A stretch of DNA of 33,245 bases from assembly GCF_000717055.1 (NCBI RefSeq), contig NZ_JNXI01000040.1, positions 1 through 33,245 of the forward strand, read 5' to 3'. This stretch comes from Streptomyces iakyrus (GTDB lineage: Bacteria; Actinomycetota; Actinomycetes; Streptomycetales; Streptomycetaceae). Positions 23,310 through 30,353 of this stretch are shown piece by piece (positions within the stretch are counted from its first letter, which is position 1; every line of letters starts with the position of its first letter). The notes beneath the pieces were generated by a model. It was not told the origin of the DNA and searched no databases. It was given only the letters and a program-made list of their open reading frames with translations. The position numbers and the translations under genes were made by a program.

Positions 23310-24299
23310 TCACGCGGTGGGCCGGGGCCCCGCGGCGCGGCGCAGCCGGTTGGCGATCGCCAGGCCCAGCCCCTCCTCCACCGGCAAGGAGGCGAGGATG
23401 AGGTCGCACCCCCGCTGGTCGAGTTCGCGCAGGAACCCGTACAGCTCGCGCGCGTAGTCGGCCAGGGACGCTGGGACATCCACCATGGCGTGCGCCTTCA
23501 CCGGGGTGACGGCGAGGGACGGGGGGAGAAGGACGCCGACCTGATGCCCCTGCTCCTGCGCGAGCCGCGCCTCGTCGACGACCTTCTCCGGCTCGACCAG
23601 GACGACCCGCGCGGACGGCGCGTAGTGCGACGGGTGCTGGCCCGGCACCCGGACCTGGCTCGTGGACGGGACCTCGATCGGATACCCCAGCACCGCTTCG
23701 AGGTCCTCGCGGGTCACTCCGCCGGGCCGGAGGATGGCCGGGGTCTCACCCATGACGTCGACGATGGTCGACTCGACGCCGACCCCGCAGGGACCGCCGT
23801 CCAGGACGAAGTCGACGGCATCCCCGAGCTCCGCCCGGACGTGGTCGGCCGTGGTGGGGCTCACCGAGCCGAAGCGATTGGCGGACGGGGCGGTGACACC
23901 GCCGCCGAAGGCCGACAGCAGCGCGAGGGCAACGGGGTGGTCGGGCACACGCACGGCCACCGTCTCCAGGCCACCCGTGGCTTCCAGGGGCACCCGCCGA
24001 CCACGCCGCAGGACCAGCGTGAGCGGCCCCGGCCAGAAGTGCTCAGCCAGCAGGCGCGCCGTCGCGGGCACATCCTGGACCCAGTCGCCCAGATACTGCG
24101 CGCCGCCGATGTGGACGATCAGCGGATGGGAGGGTGGACGTCCCTTGACCTGGAAGATGCGTGAGACGGCAGCGGGGTCTTCGGCGTTGGCGCCCAGTCC
24201 GTAGACGGTTTCGGTTGGGAGGGCCACCAGGCCGCCGGCGCGCACCATGCCCGACGACATGCCCGGCATGTACTGGACCGCCCCGAGCGCCGGTGGCAT
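23310..24299 (-). CDS. sua5: Threonylcarbamoyl-AMP synthase (Sua5 type)
   Basis: This enzyme of about 329 residues makes threonylcarbamoyl-AMP from threonine, bicarbonate and ATP for the t6A modification of ANN-decoding tRNAs. The YrdC domain is complete from ALPTETVYGLGANA through IFQVKGRPPSHPLIVH, PGPLTLVL, TAPSANRFGSVSPTTA and ESTIVDV. PGQHPSHYAPSARVVLV opens the Sua5 C-terminal domain. The N-terminus is odd: the usual leading helix before RAGGLVALPTE is replaced by a short Met-rich stretch (YMPGMSSGMV). ATG 24299 has GGAG 9 bases upstream; ATG 24269 or later starts are also possible. A remnant of an unrelated gene abuts it on the plus strand, so the 5' end may have been rearranged. Confidence 0.9.
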   Translation of the reverse strand: MPPALGAVQYMPGMSSGMVRAGGLVALPTETVYGLGANAEDPAAVSRIFQVKGRPPSHPLIVHIGGAQYLGDWVQDVPATARLLAEHFWPGPLTLVLRRGRRVPLEATGGLETVAVRVPDHPVALALLSAFGGGVTAPSANRFGSVSPTTADHVRAELGDAVDFVLDGGPCGVGVESTIVDVMGETPAILRPGGVTREDLEAVLGYPIEVPSTSQVRVPGQHPSHYAPSARVVLVEPEKVVDEARLAQEQGHQVGVLLPPSLAVTPVKAHAMVDVPASLADYARELYGFLRELDQRGCDLILASLPVEEGLGLAIANRLRRAAGPRPTA

Positions 24300-24317
24300 G
24301 CCTGACCACTCCAAGGG

Positions 24318-24403
24318 CGATCCTGGTCGTCAACCTGGCGGGCGGCGTTGCGGCGCCCGCCATCGGGCTCTGGCGGGCGGGCGTCATGGACGCCAGGTCG
24401 TAA
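24318..24403 (+). pseudogene. Remnant of a second copy of the 83-residue membrane protein
   Basis: The last 28 or so codons before TAA at 24403 encode NLAGGVAAPAIGLWRAGVMDARS, quoted in part as IGLWRAGVMDARS. This matches the C-terminus of the gene at 17958 (YLAGGVVAAVIGLWRAGVMDAKS in part) at protein and DNA level. Nothing upstream in frame resembles the rest of that protein, because sua5 runs through it on the other strand. It is a 5'-deleted duplicate. Confidence 0.7.
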
Positions 24404-24451
24404 CCGAGGGAGACCGTGCACACACTCTGGCCAGCACAGCTCCCTTGTGTG

Positions 24452-24477
24452 GAGCGGCCCTGTCGACAGGGCCGCTC
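24452..24477. terminator. Perfect palindromic terminator
   Basis: GAGCGGCCCTGTC and GACAGGGCCGCTC form a perfect 26-base palindrome between the plus-strand remnant and the minus-strand csoR copy. It can fold with a short loop on either strand. Confidence 0.7.
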
Positions 24478-24487
24478 GTCTGCCGCT

Positions 24488-24505
24488 TGGGGCCGACCGG
24501 CCCCA
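24488..24505. terminator. Second terminator-like hairpin
   Basis: TGGGGCC-GACC-GGCCCCA is a tight hairpin just beyond the 26-base palindrome. It may act as a backup terminator for minus-strand csoR transcription. Confidence 0.5.
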
Positions 24506-24553
24506 GCGTCTCCACAGCGGCGTTCCCCGCGGACCGCCGACGAACGGCCGAGG

Positions 24554-24880
24554 TCACATCCGCGTCAACCGGCGCATGGCGAGGGCGAGTTCGTCGAGCC
24601 TCGCGTCGGCCTCCTCCGGGTCCGAACGGGCCGCCGTCAGCAGGCAGTTCCTGGTGTGGTCGTTGAGCAGACCCAGGGCGACCTCCTGGAGCGCCCGGGT
24701 GACGGCGCCGATCTGGGTGAGGACATCGATGCAGTACCGGTCCTCGTCGACCATGCGCGATACGCCTCGCACCTGGCCTTCGATCTTGTGCAGCCGGGAC
24801 AGGTGATCGGCCTTCTGGCTGTGATAGCCCGGCGGTTCTGATACCCGCGGGCGGAGGCCGCGACCGGGGGCTGTGGTCAT
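24554..24880 (-). CDS. csoR: Second CsoR-family metal-sensing repressor
   Basis: This 108-residue protein of the CsoR/DUF156 family is clearly distinct from the first copy. LHKIEGQVRGVSRMV is the signature helix, and Cys50, His75 and Cys79 keep the Cys-His-x3-Cys Cu(I) site. It is therefore of the copper type and not a persulfide (CstR) or nickel sensor. ATG at 24880 has a strong GGAGAGGAGG upstream, unlike the leaderless first copy. An extra 46-residue open extension upstream is not conserved in character. No chaperone or P-type ATPase is adjacent; the divergent 25359-29589 genes are its likeliest targets. Whether it reads the same boxes as the first CsoR cannot be told. Confidence 0.9.
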   Translation of the reverse strand: MTTAPGRGLRPRVSEPPGYHSQKADHLSRLHKIEGQVRGVSRMVDEDRYCIDVLTQIGAVTRALQEVALGLLNDHTRNCLLTAARSDPEEADARLDELALAMRRLTRM

Positions 24881-24941
24881 CGCCGTGCGCCTCCTCTCCG
24901 TCTCTCCCGTGTACGAGGTGCGGATTCCATCCTGACCGTGG

Positions 24942-24995
24942 ATACCCCCACCACGTAGGGGCCTGCTGTCCCGTCCGCGGGGCCGACAGGCCCCT
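24942..24995. promoter_or_regulatory. Candidate operator and hairpin upstream of the second csoR
   Basis: ATACCCCCACCACGTAGGGG (24942-24961) keeps CsoR-like C and G blocks with a longer spacer than the other boxes. AGGGGCCTG (24957-24965) also pairs exactly with CAGGCCCCT (24987-24995). Autoregulation of the second csoR is likely, but the exact operator is uncertain. The rest of 24996-25227 holds no supported gene. Confidence 0.4.
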
Positions 24996-25227
24996 GTCTG
25001 CGGTACCGCGCGCGACACGAGGGCGGGTGGTTACCGCGCGTTTCGGCGTCGCCCTCGTCCCGGCCGCGTTTTCCTGCCCCCACTTGTCCGGAACCACCGC
25101 GAACGGGAGGACCGGCCCGTCTCGATGCCGGAGACCGTGGCGCTGCGGACGGCTAAGGAGGAACCCCCGGCACGGTGACCGGCACCCAACGGGCGGAGTC
25201 CTCGTGATGGGGCCGTTCGACCTATTA

Positions 25228-25240
25228 CTAAGGACCTTAG
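25228..25240. promoter_or_regulatory. CTAAG-N3-CTTAG dyad, site 8 (25359 gene)
   Basis: CTAAG-GAC-CTTAG is a perfect dyad, 119 bases before the ATG at 25359 and at the head of the third cassette and ABC transporter block. Confidence 0.7.
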
Positions 25241-25358
25241 CGCCATAGCATTCGCGGCCTGCGGGGACCACGGTGGATGTGTCCGCACCGGCCAGGCAAA
25301 GGCTCTGATCACAAGAGCCACAGCCCGCCGGCGGCCCGGCTCGAGAGCGGAGACGGCC

Positions 25359-25646
25359 ATGTCGACACTGATCGGACTGGCGCTGCTGGCATGGATCGCT
25401 GTCGACACCGTACGGCGCGTCGTCGCCGCGCGGGGCCGTTGCGGCGTGCTGCTGGCCCGGCTCGGAGGCCGGCGTGCCGGCGATGGCGCTGCCGAATGTC
25501 GTTGGGTGCGCCTGGTGTTGGCGGAGCGGATCGATCGCGCCGCCTATCGCCGGGCGATGGACGAGCTCGCGCACAAGAGCCGCCAGCCCGATGTACGCAC
25601 AGTGGCGATCCGTCGCGTACTCGGGGCCCGGGGACAGACGAGATGA
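25359..25646 (+). CDS. Distant SHOCT-like membrane-anchored protein
   Basis: This 95-residue protein has an N-terminal hydrophobic segment (TLIGLALLAWIAVDTV) and then an Arg-rich linker. The pattern LVLAERIDRAAYRRAMDELAH aligns with the SHOCT-like helices of the 14628 and 26133 proteins (GRID..Y..RM..LA). It stands alone, without its own Cys/Met-rich partner, but the 25802/26133 pair follows. ATG at 25359 has GAGAGCGGAGA upstream. It is the first gene after dyad site 8. Confidence 0.65.
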   Translation: MSTLIGLALLAWIAVDTVRRVVAARGRCGVLLARLGGRRAGDGAAECRWVRLVLAERIDRAAYRRAMDELAHKSRQPDVRTVAIRRVLGARGQTR

Positions 25647-25751
25647 GGCGCGCGGGGCCGTCCGGCCCTCCTGACAGAGGACCTTCGGCCCTCCCCTAGG
25701 CACGCTCAGCCCCTGCCCACCGGCCAACAACAGGCTCAGCCTGGAAATAGA

Positions 25752-25768
25752 CCACCCGTACCGGGTGG
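25752..25768. promoter_or_regulatory. Dyad upstream of the third cassette
   Basis: CCACCCG-TAC-CGGGTGG is a perfect 7-bp inverted repeat 33 bases before the ATG at 25802, followed by GGTATC. It loosely recalls a CsoR box (TACCGGGTGGAGGTAT) but fits it poorly. Probably an operator of unknown identity. Confidence 0.45.
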
Positions 25769-25801
25769 AGGTATCCGAGACGAAGCCAAGGAGGCGACGT
25801 C

Positions 25802-26074
25802 ATGACGAACGACAAGCGTCCGCTGTACGCACTCGCCGCAGCGATCGGGATCGTCGGGCTCGTGGCCCTGGGCGTGCCCATTGGGACGATCGTACTTCTG
25901 GCCGTCCTGGCCGCCTGCCCGCTGATGATGATCTTCATGATGCGCGGCATGCACGGTGGAGGCATGCACGGCGGACACGACCACACGGACGAGTCCACCG
26001 ACCGAGACCGCGATCCGCTGCGCAAGCACGATCAAGACGGTCATCAGCACCCCTACGGCCATGGCCGCTCATAG
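25802..26074 (+). CDS. Met/His-rich membrane protein, copy 3 of the cassette (DUF2933-like)
   Basis: This 90-residue protein has two hydrophobic segments. The second, LLAVLAACPLMMIFMMRGMHGG, here noted by ACPLMMIFMMRG, matches the Cys/Met-rich span of the 13774 and 14405 proteins. The tail is very His-rich (GMHGGGMHGGHDHTD and KHDQDGHQHPYGHG). Such Met and His clusters are typical metal-binding sequences. ATG at 25802 follows AAGGAGGCG. The SHOCT-like partner starts 58 bases after the stop. The extra N-terminal span and the His tail distinguish it from the shorter copies. DUF2933 membership is a tentative call. Confidence 0.82.
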   Translation: MTNDKRPLYALAAAIGIVGLVALGVPIGTIVLLAVLAACPLMMIFMMRGMHGGGMHGGHDHTDESTDRDRDPLRKHDQDGHQHPYGHGRS

Positions 26075-26132
26075 CGCGGGATCCGGACCACCGTCGCCCC
26101 CGCCACCATGCGGCAACAGTGAGAGAGGCGCC

Positions 26133-26384
26133 ATGACTGCCATGGTGGCGGTGCTGATCGGCTCGCTGATCCTGGCCGCCGTGGTCTACGACATCGCCCG
26201 GCTGGTGACGCCGAGTGAAAGCCGTTGCCCGCCGCTGGCCCGGATCAGGGGCCGTCGTGCCGCCCTGGAGAGCGCCGAGATGTGGCTGGTCGGACTGCGA
26301 CTGCACGGCCGGATCGACGCGACCACTTACCGCACGAGGATGCACGGCCTCGCTCTTGGCGAGCGCACCCCAAGGAGGACGTGA
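26133..26384 (+). CDS. Membrane-anchored SHOCT-like protein, copy 3
   Basis: This 83-residue protein is closely similar to the 14628 protein. It has a membrane span at residues 4-24 (VYDIARLVTP at its end) and the linker PPLARIRGRRAAL. The C-terminal WLVGLRLHGRIDATTYRTRMHGLA follows, noted here by LHGRIDATTY. ATG at 26133 has GAGAGAGG upstream. Its stop overlaps the next start (GTGATG), so it is coupled to the methyltransferase-like gene. Function unknown. Confidence 0.78.
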   Translation: MTAMVAVLIGSLILAAVVYDIARLVTPSESRCPPLARIRGRRAALESAEMWLVGLRLHGRIDATTYRTRMHGLALGERTPRRT

Positions 26385-27073
26385 TGGCTGACGCCGCATA
26401 CGGCCTGTGGCCGCTGGTGGTGCTCAACACCCTGCTGTTCATCGTCTTCGCCGCGAGCTTCTTCCATCCGAAGAGCAAGCGGGACTGGCGGGCGATGGGC
26501 GCCTACAGCGCCTTCATGGTGGCGCTGTTCACCGAGATGTACGGCACTCCGCTGACTATCTACCTGCTCGGCAGCTGGCTCGGCTCCCAGTTCCCGCTGC
26601 TGAAGGACACCCACGCCGGCGGGCACCTGTGGAACGATCTGACCAACTGGCAGGGTGACCCGCATCTGAGCCCCTTCCACCTGGCCAGCTATGTCGGCAT
26701 TGCCGTCGGCTTCTGGTTGATCGCCGCCGCGTGGAGGGTGCTGCACGACGCCGCCCAGCACGACCGCCTGGCCACGACCGGCCCGTACGCCTGGGTGCGC
26801 CACCCGCAGTACGACGGCTTCCTGCTCATCATGATCGGGTTCCTGCTGCAGTGGCCCACCATCCCCACCCTGATCATGTTCCCGATCCTGGTGTACGTCT
26901 ACGCACGGCTGGCCCGCAGCGAGGAGCGCGAGGTCGCCGAGAAGTTCGGCGCCGACTGGGACGCGTACGCCGCCCACACACCCAAGTTCTGGCCCAGGTG
27001 GCGCACCCGTCCGCCCGCGCCGCGCAGTGGCCCGCCGGCACGGCACGAGCGCCACACCACCGCACGGAGGTGA
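26384..27073 (+). CDS. Isoprenylcysteine-carboxyl-methyltransferase-like membrane protein
   Basis: This 229-residue integral membrane protein has about five hydrophobic spans. The C-terminal third carries the SAM-binding pattern of the ICMT/phospholipid-methyltransferase superfamily: TGPYAWVRHPQYDGFLL, then ARLARSEEREVAEKFG and WDAYAAHTPKFWP. Bacterial members are common in metal-resistance operons, but their substrate is unknown. There is no reason to expect prenylated proteins here. ATG at 26384 has AAGGAGG upstream and overlaps the preceding stop. The gene links the cassette to the ABC exporter downstream. Confidence 0.85.
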   Translation: MADAAYGLWPLVVLNTLLFIVFAASFFHPKSKRDWRAMGAYSAFMVALFTEMYGTPLTIYLLGSWLGSQFPLLKDTHAGGHLWNDLTNWQGDPHLSPFHLASYVGIAVGFWLIAAAWRVLHDAAQHDRLATTGPYAWVRHPQYDGFLLIMIGFLLQWPTIPTLIMFPILVYVYARLARSEEREVAEKFGADWDAYAAHTPKFWPRWRTRPPAPRSGPPARHERHTTARR

Positions 27074-27078
27074 GGGAC

Positions 27079-27375
27079 GTGATCGCTCTCGTCTGGTCCC
27101 TGATCGCTCTGCAGGTGCTCGTCGTCGGACTGTACGCCTACCGTCTCATCCGCCTCGGGCACCTGGGCGCCCCGGCCGAGGTGCACCCCGTCGGCCGTAC
27201 CGCGATTGCCCTGGTTGCCATCTGTGCGGCCCCGGTGCCCGCGCTCCTGGCGATCGACGCCCCCGCCGCGGCCTGGGGTCTGTGGGGAGTCGGCTACACC
27301 TCCGCCGCGCTGGTGCACGCCTTCGCCGACACGATGCGCGACATCCCGTCCCGCACGTCAACGGGCACTGCCTGA
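27079..27375 (+). CDS. Small three-span membrane protein
   Basis: This 98-residue protein has three hydrophobic segments (IALVWSLIALQVLVVGLYAY, then AIALVAICAAPVPALLAI, then WGLWGVGYTSAALVHAF). No family is recognised. GTG at 27079 has GGAGG eight bases upstream; GTG at 27070 would overlap the previous stop. It sits between the methyltransferase-like gene and the ABC ATPase with short gaps, so it belongs to the same transcript and may be a subunit of the exporter. Confidence 0.65.
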   Translation: MIALVWSLIALQVLVVGLYAYRLIRLGHLGAPAEVHPVGRTAIALVAICAAPVPALLAIDAPAAAWGLWGVGYTSAALVHAFADTMRDIPSRTSTGTA

Positions 27376-27406
27376 GAGGCACATCCGGGAAGCCGAGGAG
27401 GGAGCC

Positions 27407-28111
27407 ATGAGCCCCGCCACACCCGTGTCGACCGCCTACGCATCGTCGACGCAGCAACTGCAGTCCGTCCTGACCGCCACCGGGATCGAGAAGGCCTACC
27501 GGCGCGGCGTCTGGCCGGCCAGGCGCAGCCTGACGGTACTGCGAGGCGCGGATCTGTCGCTGGCCCACGGTGAGGTCGTGGGCCTGGTCGGGGAGAACGG
27601 CTCCGGCAAGAGCACCCTGATGAAGATCCTCGTGGGCGCGCTGCGGCCGGACGCCGGCACCGTGTCGTACGACGGCCGGCTGGGCTACTGTCCCCAGGAG
27701 CCCATCGTCTACGAACGCCTCACCTGCGACGAGCACTTCGAGCTGTTCGGCCGCGCCTACGGGATGGCCCCCGAGGCCGAGCGACGCGCCCGCCGGGCGA
27801 TCTACGAGTCGCTCAGCTTCGAGCGGCACGCCGCCACCCGCTCCGACCAGCTGTCCGGCGGCACGCTGTCCAAGCTCAACCTCGGCCTCGCACTGCTGGC
27901 CGATCCCGAGGTGCTGCTGCTGGACGAGCCGTACGCGGGCTTCGACTTCGACACCTACCTGAAGTTCTGGGACCTCGTCGGGCAACGGCGGCAGGCGGGC
28001 CGGTCCGTGCTGATCATCAGTCACTTCGTCACCGACGAGGAGCGTTTCGACCGCATCGTGCAACTGCGAGACGGAAAGACGCAGCCGCGAGACGGCAAGG
28101 CGGTGGCGTGA
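27407..28111 (+). CDS. ABC transporter ATP-binding protein
   Basis: This 234-residue ATPase has Walker A GENGSGKST (residues 62-70), Q-loop YCPQEP, signature LSGGTLSKLNLGLALL, Walker B EVLLLDEP and switch ISHFVTDEE. The signature reads LSGGT in place of LSGGQ, a tolerated variation. The C-terminus is short for an ABC-2-type exporter ATPase. ATG at 27407 has GAGGAGGGAG upstream. The stop overlaps the start of the permease, its obvious partner. Substrate is unknown; no solute-binding protein is present, so export is more likely than import. Confidence 0.92.
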   Translation: MSPATPVSTAYASSTQQLQSVLTATGIEKAYRRGVWPARRSLTVLRGADLSLAHGEVVGLVGENGSGKSTLMKILVGALRPDAGTVSYDGRLGYCPQEPIVYERLTCDEHFELFGRAYGMAPEAERRARRAIYESLSFERHAATRSDQLSGGTLSKLNLGLALLADPEVLLLDEPYAGFDFDTYLKFWDLVGQRRQAGRSVLIISHFVTDEERFDRIVQLRDGKTQPRDGKAVA

Positions 28112-29589
28112 TGACCACCACCGGCCTGCTCATACGCCGCTACGTCAGCGAGACGGCACGCAATCCGGTCACCGTGTCGATGCTGGTCATCGTGCCGGTC
28201 GTGTTCGTGGCGATCGCCGCGCAGAAGATCGCGGACGCCGCCGAACTGCTCGGCGGGCAGGGCGGGGTGGAGGTGGAGACGGTCACCGCCGGGTGGGCGG
28301 CCGCGTTCATCTCGGCCATCGCCATGTACTTCCAGATACGCTCCGCCCGCGCCACCGACCGCCGTCTGGTGCTGGCGGGACTGGCTCCCGCCCGGCTGGT
28401 CGCCGCCCGGCTCGCCACGGGGCTCGCGCTCGCCGTCACCGCCACCGCCGCGGCCCTGGTGACCCTGGCAGCTCGCACCGGCATCGACGCACCGGGCCGG
28501 ACCATTGCGGGGACGCTGATGTTCGCGGTGATCTATCTGGGCATCGGGGCTCTGGTCGGCGCTCTCGTCCCAGGGCCGGTCAACGGCACCGTCCTCGTCT
28601 TCTTCGTGTGGATCCTGGACGTCTTCCTCGGGCCGGCGTTCGGCTCAGCGGACCGGGTGGTGACGCGTCCCCTGCCGACGCACTTCGCGGCGCTGTGGAT
28701 GATGGACCTGCCGTCCCGCCACGGTGGCCGCATCGGTGACCTCGGCTGGGCGCTCGTATGGACCGCCGCCGCGCTCATCGTCAGCTGGACGGTCGTCGCC
28801 GCCACCAGCCGTGCCGCACGGCCGCGCCACCGGGCGGGCCAACTGGCCACCGCCCTGCGGATGGGGCTGCGCGAAGCCGGCCGCAATCGCGTGCTGTGGG
28901 CGCTGCTGATCGCCGTGCCGACCGTCTTCATCCTGCTCGCCGCGGTCACCACCCCGGAGGAGTACCAGTCCATGCTGCTCCCCGAGAACGGCCGCCGGGT
29001 CGCGGTGCGGTTCTGGTTCCCCGACGCCCATCCCGGCTTCATGGCCCCGGTCTCCATCGCCTCGCTCGCCGCGCTCGTCGGACTGTTCACCGTCCTTCAG
29101 GCGCGCTCCGGCGACCAGCGTCTCGTCCTGGCCGGGCTGCGAGCGCGCAGCCTGCTCGTGGCCCGGCTGTCCGTCGTCGCCCTGGGTGCGCTGATCGCGA
29201 CCGCGGCCTCCGTGGCCGTCACGGCGGCCCTGTTCGACGCCCGCCAATGGGGTCTCTACCTCGTCGCCAACCTCTTGCTAGGTCTCACCTACGGCCTCAT
29301 CGGCGTGCTGATCGGCTCGTTCGTCGGGCGGGTCGGTGGCGTGTTCATCGCCTTCCTGGTGCCGTTCCTCGACCTCGGCATCGAGCAGAGTCCCATGCTC
29401 AACTCCGAGGTGTCCGGCCTGGGTCGGGCCCTGCCCGGCTACGGCGCCTCGCGGGTCCTGTACGACGCCGCGCTCACCGCGTCCTTCGACGAGACCGGCC
29501 CGCTGCTCATCGCCCTCGCCTGGCTCGCGGGCCTCACGTTCACGGCCGCGCTGCTGTTCCGCCGGGCCGTGCGCACCACCGCCACGTGA
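28111..29589 (+). CDS. ABC-2-type permease, tandem-fused halves
   Basis: This 492-residue membrane protein has about twelve spans and two related halves. Each half begins with a basic stretch before the first span (RRYVSETARNPVTVSMLVIVPVVF and GLREAGRNRVLWALLIAVPTVF, quoted in part). Each later carries a RL.LAGL.ARLLVARL.T-like motif (DRRLVLAGLAPARLVAARL and DQRLVLAGLRARSLLVARL). This internal duplication means one polypeptide can supply both transmembrane halves. ATG 28111 overlaps the ATPase stop; GTG 28108 is one codon earlier. It forms the exporter with the 27407 ATPase. Substrate unknown. Confidence 0.88.
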   Translation: MTTTGLLIRRYVSETARNPVTVSMLVIVPVVFVAIAAQKIADAAELLGGQGGVEVETVTAGWAAAFISAIAMYFQIRSARATDRRLVLAGLAPARLVAARLATGLALAVTATAAALVTLAARTGIDAPGRTIAGTLMFAVIYLGIGALVGALVPGPVNGTVLVFFVWILDVFLGPAFGSADRVVTRPLPTHFAALWMMDLPSRHGGRIGDLGWALVWTAAALIVSWTVVAATSRAARPRHRAGQLATALRMGLREAGRNRVLWALLIAVPTVFILLAAVTTPEEYQSMLLPENGRRVAVRFWFPDAHPGFMAPVSIASLAALVGLFTVLQARSGDQRLVLAGLRARSLLVARLSVVALGALIATAASVAVTAALFDARQWGLYLVANLLLGLTYGLIGVLIGSFVGRVGGVFIAFLVPFLDLGIEQSPMLNSEVSGLGRALPGYGASRVLYDAALTASFDETGPLLIALAWLAGLTFTAALLFRRAVRTTAT

Positions 29590-29602
29590 GGTTCCGGTCT
29601 GC

Positions 29603-29624
29603 CTTCACAGACGCTTCATACGAG
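29603..29624 (+). promoter_or_regulatory. 11-bp direct repeat, candidate response-regulator site
   Basis: CTTCACAGACG is followed directly by CTTCATACGAG, two half-sites in the 11-base phase usual for OmpR-family regulators. A further CTTCACGG occurs at about 29636. They lie about 140 bases before the secreted-protein gene at 29765 and may bind the 30354 regulator. Confidence 0.4.
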
Positions 29625-29764
29625 CGCCGGTCGTTGCTTCACGGCCCGCTCCGATGCTGGTGAGTAGGGACATCGGGCCGGGACGGGGCTACGCACGCCG
29701 GGTCGGGCGCCACCGATGAACCTGCTCGACAAGTGCCGGAACACGAACCAGGGAGCCGAGAGCG

Positions 29765-30253
29765 ATGAAGCTGAACCGTAAGGACGTGACGCGAGGACTG
29801 GTGGCGCTCGGGGTTGCCGGAGCACTCGCCGGCGGCGTCGGTATCGCGCAGGCGGCGACTGGCACGACGGGCTCGCCTGCCGCAAGCACGGCGTCCGCCT
29901 CGCCGAACCGGATGTGCGGCGGCGGCATGCACGGCATGGGGTTCGGCGAACACGCGCCCATGGACGCCGCTGCGAAGTACCTCGGCCTGAGCCGCACCGA
30001 CCTGCAGAGCCAGATGCACGCGGGCAAGTCGCTCGCGGACATCGCCAAGGCGCAGGGCAAGTCGGTCTCCGGGCTCAAGGACGCGATGCTCGCGGCGGTC
30101 GAGAGCGAGCTCGACGACAACACCACGCTGACGGCCGAGCAGAGGAAGTCGAAGCTCGTGCAGGCCAAGAGCCACATCGACAGCATGGTGGACAACGCCC
30201 ATGGCACCGGCGCGGGTCACGGACCGATGGGCATGCGGATGGGCAGCATGTGA
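29765..30253 (+). CDS. Secreted Met/His-rich protein, likely copper-binding
   Basis: This 162-residue exported protein has a signal peptide (MKLNRKDVTRG, hydrophobic core, cleavage after GIAQA). Met/His clusters flank a helical middle part: MCGGGMHGMGFGEHAPM near residue 50 and HGPMGMRMGSM at the C-terminus. The middle (LGLSRTDLQSQMHAGKSLADIAKAQGKS) resembles DUF2680/LysM-like short repeats seen in many secreted proteins. ATG 29765 follows GGGAGCCGAGAG. It is just upstream of a two-component system whose sensor loop has a similar Met/His pattern. Sequestering Cu(I) outside the cell, or acting as signal partner, is inference. Confidence 0.78.
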   Translation: MKLNRKDVTRGLVALGVAGALAGGVGIAQAATGTTGSPAASTASASPNRMCGGGMHGMGFGEHAPMDAAAKYLGLSRTDLQSQMHAGKSLADIAKAQGKSVSGLKDAMLAAVESELDDNTTLTAEQRKSKLVQAKSHIDSMVDNAHGTGAGHGPMGMRMGSM

Positions 30254-30296
30254 CACCGGCCCTGCCCTCTGTCCGAGGGTGAGTGGTTGGGTGCGG

Positions 30297-30326
30297 CCAG
30301 GCAGTCACGCATACGGTGCTGCCTGG
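30297..30326 (+). terminator. Hairpin between the secreted protein and the response regulator
   Basis: CCAGGCAG (30297-30304) pairs with CTGCCTGG (30319-30326), with CAC/GTG able to extend inside. It lies 44 bases after one gene and 28 before the next, so it may partly terminate or set relative expression. Confidence 0.45.
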
Positions 30327-30353
30327 TCGTGGTGTCGTTTGAGGAGTGAGCCC

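Noticed and set aside
22950..24164. Plus-strand open frame of 404 codons opposite sua5
   Set aside because: Shadow of sua5 and its downstream gene.
24384..25730. Minus-strand open frame of 448 codons across csoR copy 2 and the 25359 gene
   Set aside because: Out of frame with the recognisable CsoR; low-complexity product.
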